A stretch of 64,000 bases of DNA, taken from the NCBI RefSeq assembly GCF_023100725.1, contig NZ_CP095501.1:3472001-3536000 (forward strand), read 5' to 3'. Origin of the DNA: Arthrobacter antioxidans. GTDB lineage: Bacteria > Actinomycetota > Actinomycetes > Actinomycetales > Micrococcaceae. The position numbers were made by a program, and so were the translations under genes. Positions within the stretch are counted from its first letter, which is position 1. Every line of letters begins with the position of its first letter. The notes beneath the pieces are model-generated. The model saw only the letters and a list, made by a program, of their open reading frames with translations. It ran no database searches and had not been told where the DNA came from. Shown piece after piece: positions 59,368 through 64,000 of this stretch.

Positions 59368-59864
59368 CAGATCACCTCGTCGAGCTCGGTGCGCAGGGTA
59401 CGCGCTTCGACATCGCGTGCCACCGCCTGCTCCAGCAGGGCCTTCAGCACCAGGACGATCAGGGCGACGGCTGCCAGCATGACCGCGACCCCGCCGATCA
59501 GCAGAACGACGCCGGGCGGCACCGCCTCCCCGGGGGCGAGGGCGACGCCGAGCCCGAAGGTCAACAGTGAAGCGGCCGCGAAAGCACCGATCACGAGATG
59601 CACCAGACGGAAAGCACCGGTCGAGAACACGGTTCCCCGCCGCACCATCGTCAGCAGTCCCCATACGCAGACCACCGCGACCTGGCCTGCCAGGATCGCG
59701 GTGACGGTCAGGATCACCATCGGGGTGCGGATCATCGCGACATCGGGATCCGCCGTCGTGACGTCTCGGGTCAGCAGGAACAGCACCACCGTCTGGATGA
59801 AGATCGACCCTGCGAACATCATCGCCAGGACAACGCGCAACGCGGCCACCGTCAGTTTTCCCAT
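59367..59864 (-). CDS. DUF2975 family membrane protein
   Basis: The 165-aa protein has four helices (LRVVLAMMFAGSIFIQTVVL, MVILTVTAILAGQVAVVCVW, AFRLVHLVIGAFAAASLLTF, GVVLLIGGVAVMLAAVALIV) and the conserved loop RRGTVFSTGAFRLV. The C-terminal acidic tail precedes the coupled XRE gene. GGAGGGGATGGC gives a strong ribosome site. Function unknown. It may sense a membrane signal and modulate the regulator. Confidence 0.85.
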   Translation of the reverse strand: MGKLTVAALRVVLAMMFAGSIFIQTVVLFLLTRDVTTADPDVAMIRTPMVILTVTAILAGQVAVVCVWGLLTMVRRGTVFSTGAFRLVHLVIGAFAAASLLTFGLGVALAPGEAVPPGVVLLIGGVAVMLAAVALIVLVLKALLEQAVARDVEARTLRTELDEVI

Positions 59865-59897
59865 GCCATCCCCTCCACCTGAATGTTGGTAACAAAT

Positions 59898-59912
59898 TAT
59901 CGTTAATCGATA
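59898..59912 (-). promoter_or_regulatory. Operator TATCGTTAATCGATA in the DUF2975/XRE promoter spacer
   Basis: TATCG and CGATA flank TTAAT. On the minus strand TTGTAC and TAATTT are 17 bp apart and the palindrome lies in the spacer, so binding of the XRE protein would block RNA polymerase. About 40 bp remain to the start at 59864. Confidence 0.65.
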
Positions 59913-60231
59913 GAAAGTACAAGCATGGCGATGGATCAAGCATTGATGCCCGTGCTTCGCCGTCGCCCCCCACGCTGTCGCCGTGGAGCGGGCAGGGGCC
60001 CGACCGGCAGTGTGCGACGAGAACCTCGGGGCCTGCACCGGCCGACGAGAGTCGGCTGCCCGTCCCCGGGCCTCCGGCCCGTGACGGATGAGAGCCTTCT
60101 CATCGCCGGCTCATGAGGAATCAACGTCCGGGTGACTGAATGAGGACTTCCAGAGGATCAGCACTCGATCAGGACCCGGGTGCCGCCCTTTCACCACCCG
60201 CAGATCTCTGCGCGCACACCAAAGGACAAGC
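59913..60231. other. 319-bp intergenic region before ugd
   Basis: I see no gene here. The region contains a hairpin GATGAGA/TCTCATC around GCCT (60087-60104) and the direct repeat CTCAT at 60099 and 60110. It therefore probably carries the ugd promoter and a regulator site. Confidence 0.45.
60099..60115 (+). promoter_or_regulatory. 11-bp-spaced CTCAT direct repeat upstream of ugd
   Basis: CTCATCGCCGGCTCATG carries two CTCAT units 11 bp apart, the helical phase expected for a tandem OmpR/PhoB-type response regulator dimer. A matching element precedes the next glycosyltransferase gene. Confidence 0.45.
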
Positions 60232-61545
60232 ATGCGCATCTCCGTCATCGGTTGCGGATACCTGGGCGCCGTCCATGCGGCGTGCATGGCCAAGCTCGGC
60301 CATGACGTCATGGGCATCGACGTGGACCCCCGCAGAATCAACGACCTGCAGGCAGGCCGTGCCCCGTTCTTCGAGCCGGGCCTGCCCGAACTGCTCGACG
60401 AGACCCTGACGACCGGCCGGCTGAAATTCAGCTCCAGCATGGCCGATGCCTCGGGCGCGGACGTGCATTTCCTGTGCGTCGGCACGCCGCAGCGCAAGGG
60501 CGAATACGGGGCGGACCTGCGCCACGTCGACAGCGCCGTCGCGTCGCTGCTCGATGCCCTCGAGCCGGGCAATCTCATCGTCGGCAAGTCCACGGTCCCC
60601 GTGGGTACCGCGGCCCGCCTGGCGGATGACCTCTCGCGGCAGTACCCGGACGCCGTCCTCGCATGGAATCCCGAGTTCCTCCGTGAAGGATTCGCCATCG
60701 ACGACACGCTCTCGCCCGATCGTCTCGTGTACGGCCTCCCGGCCGGCGAGGCCGGCCTCCGCGCCACCCGCATGCTCGACGCCGTGTACGCGACGCCCCT
60801 GTCGACGGGAACCCCTCGTCTGTGCTCCGATTACGCCACCGCCGAGCTGGTCAAAGCCGCGGCGAACTCGTTCCTCGCCACCAAGATCTCGTTCATCAAC
60901 GCCATGGCCGAGGTATGCGAGGTCACCGGCGCGGACATCACGCTCCTTGCCGACGCGATCGGTCTCGACGAGCGGATCGGCCGGAAGTTCCTCAATGCGG
61001 GTGTGGGCTTCGGCGGTGGCTGCCTCCCGAAGGACATCAGGGCCTTCATGGCACGTGCCGGAGAGCTGGGTGCCGACCAGGCGCTCACCTTCCTGCGCGA
61101 GGTGGACGACATCAATGTCCGGCGTCGCATCCGCACCGTCGAGCTCACCCGCACCCTGGTGGGAGGCTCGCTCCTCGGCAAGCGCATCACCGTGCTGGGG
61201 GCGGCGTTCAAACCCGACAGCGACGACGTCCGCGACTCCCCTGCCCTGAGCATTGCCGCGCAGCTGCAGTTGCAGGGGGCGGAGGTCACCGTCACCGACC
61301 CCGAGGCGATCGACGGTGCACGGCGCCGCTTCCCGGAGCTCATGTACGAGGACGACCTGACGCAGGCCATGGATGGCGCCGACGCCCTGCTGCTGCTCAC
61401 CGAATGGGAGGAGTACCGCGACCTCACCCCGGACGTGGCCGCGGCATCGGTGGGCACGAAGAACATCCTGGACGGTCGCAACGTGCTGGAGCCCGCCAGC
61501 TGGCGGCGCGCTGGCTGGAACTACAAGGGAATCGGCAGGCCCTAG
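60232..61545 (+). CDS. ugd: UDP-glucose 6-dehydrogenase
   Basis: The 437-aa enzyme oxidises UDP-glucose to UDP-glucuronate with NAD+, supplying exopolysaccharide synthesis. Features are the N-terminal Rossmann motif ISVIGCGYLGAVHAACMAKL, STVPVGTAARLADDL, AWNPEFLREGFAI, the catalytic Cys264 in GFGGGCLPKD and the second nucleotide domain ITVLGAAFKPDSDDVRDSPA. The start ATG follows AAAGGACAAGC. Two glycosyltransferase genes follow in the same direction. Confidence 0.95.
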   Translation: MRISVIGCGYLGAVHAACMAKLGHDVMGIDVDPRRINDLQAGRAPFFEPGLPELLDETLTTGRLKFSSSMADASGADVHFLCVGTPQRKGEYGADLRHVDSAVASLLDALEPGNLIVGKSTVPVGTAARLADDLSRQYPDAVLAWNPEFLREGFAIDDTLSPDRLVYGLPAGEAGLRATRMLDAVYATPLSTGTPRLCSDYATAELVKAAANSFLATKISFINAMAEVCEVTGADITLLADAIGLDERIGRKFLNAGVGFGGGCLPKDIRAFMARAGELGADQALTFLREVDDINVRRRIRTVELTRTLVGGSLLGKRITVLGAAFKPDSDDVRDSPALSIAAQLQLQGAEVTVTDPEAIDGARRRFPELMYEDDLTQAMDGADALLLLTEWEEYRDLTPDVAAASVGTKNILDGRNVLEPASWRRAGWNYKGIGRP

Positions 61546-61592
61546 GCCCTTGCCGGGACGACGGCGCGAGCCGTGCGAAGTATGAGAAGTCC

Positions 61593-61620
61593 CTCATGCC
61601 CCCATCATGCGCGGCTCATG
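61593..61620 (+). promoter_or_regulatory. Three 11-bp-spaced NTCAT repeats upstream of the glycosyltransferase gene
   Basis: CTCAT at 61593, ATCAT at 61604 and CTCAT at 61615 are each 11 bp apart. The last two units resemble the ugd element in sequence and spacing, and lie about 65-80 bp before the ATG at 61684. Confidence 0.5.
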
Positions 61621-61683
61621 CGCAGCTGACGTACTGATACCTCCACCACGCCACCACCAGGTCAAGAAAGTCGGCAATCCACG

Positions 61684-62892
61684 ATGGCAGATTTGCAGCC
61701 CGAGGAGCTCAGGGTCGTCCTCTACTCCCACGACTCCCAGGGGCTCGGGCACACGCGCCGTAACCTCGCCATCGCCCACGCGCTCTCGTCCGGCCTGCCC
61801 GGCCATGCACACCGGAAGGTGACCGGCCTCCTCGTCACGGGGGAATCCTCCGCGACACGCTTCGATGTCCCTGCGGGATGGGACTGGGTGGTCCTGCCGG
61901 GGATCCGCAAAGGTACCGATGGCTACCGTCCTCGTCACCTGTCCATCGGACAGGATGCCCTCGTCCAGCTGCGCACGCACATGGTCGACGCCGTGCTCGG
62001 CCGATTCCGACCGGACCTGGTCGTCGTCGACCGCCATGCGTTCGGAGTGGACGGGGAACTGCGGCAGGCCCTGACCAACCTCCGGCGCGAACGTCCGTCC
62101 TGCAAGGTGGTCCTCGGGCTGCGGGAGGTGCTCGACAGCCCCCACGCCATGAAGCGGGAGTGGGACAGGATGGGTGGAACCGACCCCCTCCGGTCGGTCT
62201 TCGACCAGATCTGGGTGTACGGAGATCCCGCGATCCACGACCCCCTGAGGACAGGGGAGATCCCGGGGAGTCTCGCCCCCCTCGTCCGCTATACGGGCTA
62301 TCTCGCCACGGGCAGGGTGTCCCGCGGCCGGTCCACCCCCGTGAATCGGCCGTACGTGCTGACCATGGCCGGCGGCGGATCGGACGGCCTCGCGCTGGTG
62401 CTCGCAGCGGCCGGCGCCGAGGTCCCCGCGGGCTACGGGCATCTCGTCATCACCGGGCCCCAGATGCCGAAGGAGCACCGCCGCCTGGTCGAGCGGGCCG
62501 CGAGAGCCGGCACATCGGTGGTCGCGAAAGTGCGCGACGCACTGTCCGAGATCGAGGGAGCCTCGGCGATCGTGTCGATGGGCGGGTACAACTCCGTCAG
62601 CGAGGTCATGAGCACGTCCACTCCCGCGCTCATCGTCCCGCGGACCGAGCCCCGGATGGAGCAACTCATCCGGGCCTCGGCACTGGCCCGGCATGGCGTC
62701 GTCGAGATGTGCCACCCCGATGACCTCTCCCCGGAACTCATCGCCGCCTGGTTCGCGCGCGCCGCAGGCACCCGCGTGGACCGCGCCGCGGTCGACCTGA
62801 GCGGCGTCACCGCACTCGCACCCCTGGCTGCCGGGCTCCTCGCCGCCGGGGCGGACACCCAGGAGCGGAGGTGGGAACGTGCTGCTGTCTGA
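61684..62892 (+). CDS. Glycosyltransferase family protein, GT28/MurG-like fold
   Basis: The 402-aa protein has VVLYSHDSQGLGHTRRNLAI at the N-terminus, the glycine-rich acceptor loop seen in processive or MurG-type transferases. The C-terminal nucleotide-sugar region is AIVSMGGYNSVSEVMSTSTP and ALIVPRTEPRMEQLIRASAL. The GGYNSxxE signature is shared with the GT28 C-terminal domain. It probably transfers a sugar during exopolysaccharide assembly. Its stop overlaps the next start by 14 bp. Confidence 0.85.
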   Translation: MADLQPEELRVVLYSHDSQGLGHTRRNLAIAHALSSGLPGHAHRKVTGLLVTGESSATRFDVPAGWDWVVLPGIRKGTDGYRPRHLSIGQDALVQLRTHMVDAVLGRFRPDLVVVDRHAFGVDGELRQALTNLRRERPSCKVVLGLREVLDSPHAMKREWDRMGGTDPLRSVFDQIWVYGDPAIHDPLRTGEIPGSLAPLVRYTGYLATGRVSRGRSTPVNRPYVLTMAGGGSDGLALVLAAAGAEVPAGYGHLVITGPQMPKEHRRLVERAARAGTSVVAKVRDALSEIEGASAIVSMGGYNSVSEVMSTSTPALIVPRTEPRMEQLIRASALARHGVVEMCHPDDLSPELIAAWFARAAGTRVDRAAVDLSGVTALAPLAAGLLAAGADTQERRWERAAV

Positions 62893-64000
62893 GCGATCCG
62901 CCCCCTCGCGCACCGCCTATGTCCTGAAGATGTATCCGCGGTTCTCGGAGACCTTCATCGTGACCGAGATCCTTGCCCGGGAAGCACAGGGCGAGGACCT
63001 CCGCCTCTTCTCGTTGCGTCCGCCGATCGACCCCCGGTTCCATCCGGAGCTCGCGCGCGTCCAGGCCGGCGTGACGTACATACCGAAGCCCTCGAAGATC
63101 CTCGAAGCATGGAGCCTGCTCGGGGAGGGCCTGGCGACCGTCCCGGGGTTCGTGGAACGCTTCGCCCGCATGCTGCCCCGACTACTGGCCATGGACCCGA
63201 TCGAAGCCCACCAGGGTGTCGGGCTGGCGTCGGAGTTCGTCCGCCAGGGCATCACCCACGCGCACGCGCACTTCGGGTCGATGGCCGCCCGTGTCACGGC
63301 GATCGCCGCGGAACTCGTCGACATCCCCTTCTCCTTCACGGCCCACGCGAAGGACATCTTCCATGAGGAGGTGGACGCGGCGGTCCTGGTGGATCTCATG
63401 CGCCGGGCTCATCACGTGGTGACGGTCAGCGACTTCAACCACCGTTTCCTCGACCGGATCGCGGCCGGCGCAGACACCTCCGTGCACCGCGTCTACAACG
63501 GTCTGGAACTCAGCCGATTCCCCTACGAGGACCCGGCCCCACACGGGCCGGTACTGCGTGTCTGCGCCGTGGGACGACTGGTCGAGAAGAAGGGTTTCCC
63601 CCACCTGCTCGACGCCGTCGCCCGACTGAAAGCCGACGGCCTCGCCCTGGACGTCCGCATCGCGGGAGGCGGACCGCAGCACGAGGACCTCCTCGCGCAC
63701 GTGCGAGCGCTCGATCTCGCAGAGGACGTCACGCTGCTCGGCCCACGGACGCAGGACGAAGTCCTCGCCCTGCTGCGGTGGGCCGACGTCTTCGTGGCCC
63801 CGTGCGTCGTGGCCCCCGACGGCAACATGGACGGCCTGCCGACCGTGCTCCTCGAGGCCATGGCGACCGGCGTCCCGTGCATCGCGAGCGACGTCACCGG
63901 GATTCCGGAGGTCTTCGCCTCCGGCGACGGCGTCGCCACGGGCCTTCTGACCCGGGCCGGATCCACCACCGACCTCGTCGAAGCCCTCGCCCACTGTGCA
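62879..64000 (+). CDS. Glycosyltransferase family 4 (WcaL-like), 3' end outside window
   Basis: 374 codons are visible from GTG 62879, which follows GGAGCGGAGG and overlaps the previous gene. Features are YVLKMYPRFSETFIVTEILA, AHAHFGSMAARVTAIAAEL, PFSFTAHAKDIFHEEV and VYNGLELSRFPYE. The GT4 C-terminal domain begins VGRLVEKKGFPHLLDAVARL and contains EAMATGVPCIASDVTGIPEV with the nucleotide-ribose Glu. This is the pattern of colanic acid WcaL-type transferases that take the sugar from a nucleotide donor. The frame continues past the window. Confidence 0.92.
   Translation, partial: MLLSERSAPSRTAYVLKMYPRFSETFIVTEILAREAQGEDLRLFSLRPPIDPRFHPELARVQAGVTYIPKPSKILEAWSLLGEGLATVPGFVERFARMLPRLLAMDPIEAHQGVGLASEFVRQGITHAHAHFGSMAARVTAIAAELVDIPFSFTAHAKDIFHEEVDAAVLVDLMRRAHHVVTVSDFNHRFLDRIAAGADTSVHRVYNGLELSRFPYEDPAPHGPVLRVCAVGRLVEKKGFPHLLDAVARLKADGLALDVRIAGGGPQHEDLLAHVRALDLAEDVTLLGPRTQDEVLALLRWADVFVAPCVVAPDGNMDGLPTVLLEAMATGVPCIASDVTGIPEVFASGDGVATGLLTRAGSTTDLVEALAHCA

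Noticed and set aside
59925..60116. 63-codon + strand frame before ugd
   Set aside because: Arg/Pro-rich, no ribosome site, no bias; treated as intergenic.
1..64000. CRISPR arrays, insertion sequences, prophage or integrase genes
   Set aside because: No regularly spaced repeats, transposase or integrase motifs were seen in the translated frames. The accessory character of 20.8-33.5 kb rests on gene content only.

Overview
The window reads as chromosome of a high-GC actinobacterium, most likely Arthrobacter or a close Micrococcaceae relative. The coding frames are strongly GC-biased at third positions, GTG starts are frequent, and several genes begin 6-8 nt after a TAnnnT box, as expected for leaderless transcripts. 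Marker families point the same way: DUF4193, a CtaG/DUF2243 pair, an RskA anti-sigma factor with its ECF sigma factor, an LmeA-type DUF2993 protein, GAF-ANTAR regulators and a type VII secretion ATPase. This placement rests on gene content and is an inference.

Layout. Positions 1-13600 are mostly housekeeping and carbohydrate genes: the C-terminal part of an FMN-dependent L-lactate dehydrogenase, DUF2243 overlapping a CtaG-like membrane protein, a GH13 amylase-family enzyme, tRNA-Ala(CGC), a DHA2-type MFS exporter, an S10 carboxypeptidase and a GH15 glucoamylase/trehalase-type enzyme whose conserved N-terminus has no ordinary start codon. Positions 13600-20700 carry an SDR oxidoreductase behind a long perfect terminator, an SGNH hydrolase, an NmrA-like reductase, a flavin reductase, and a cell-envelope stress block (DUF4397 surface protein, class F sortase, SigK-like sigma factor, zinc anti-sigma factor).

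Positions 20850-33460 hold a compact type VII secretion locus. A 1448-aa EssC/EccC-like ATPase is divergent from a cassette with two WXG-less small helical proteins, an RDD/beta-propeller membrane protein, a membrane-anchored surface protein, a 684-aa alpha/beta hydrolase coupled to a lipoprotein, and a duplicated pair of small membrane proteins. Positions 33500-42800 contain a CitE-like lyase, DUF2254, an MHS-family transporter with an operator on its start site, a ThDP enzyme with a folded-looking leader, a RibD-type reductase, a MOSC protein, a frameshifted zinc alcohol dehydrogenase and an LmeA-like lipid-binding protein. Positions 42900-47010 form an aromatic catabolic operon: 3-hydroxybenzoate 4-monooxygenase-like flavoprotein, IclR regulator, phenylacetate-CoA ligase-like enzyme. 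It is preceded by a palindrome of the PcaU/PobR type.

Positions 47185-52050 hold five consecutive GAF-ANTAR genes. Four of them look like a duplicated two-gene module, and the array ends against a DosS-type histidine kinase that has no GAF domain and a substituted N-box. Positions 52100-59920 contain three autoregulated-looking modules, two TetR and one XRE/DUF2975, each with a palindrome placed on its promoter, plus an AAC(3)-I-like acetyltransferase. The window ends in an exopolysaccharide block: UDP-glucose 6-dehydrogenase and two glycosyltransferases, the last cut by the window end. The first two share an 11-bp-periodic direct repeat upstream.

The most promising material for new biology is the type VII cassette with its hydrolase/lipoprotein pair, and the GAF-ANTAR array next to a kinase stripped of its own GAF sensor.
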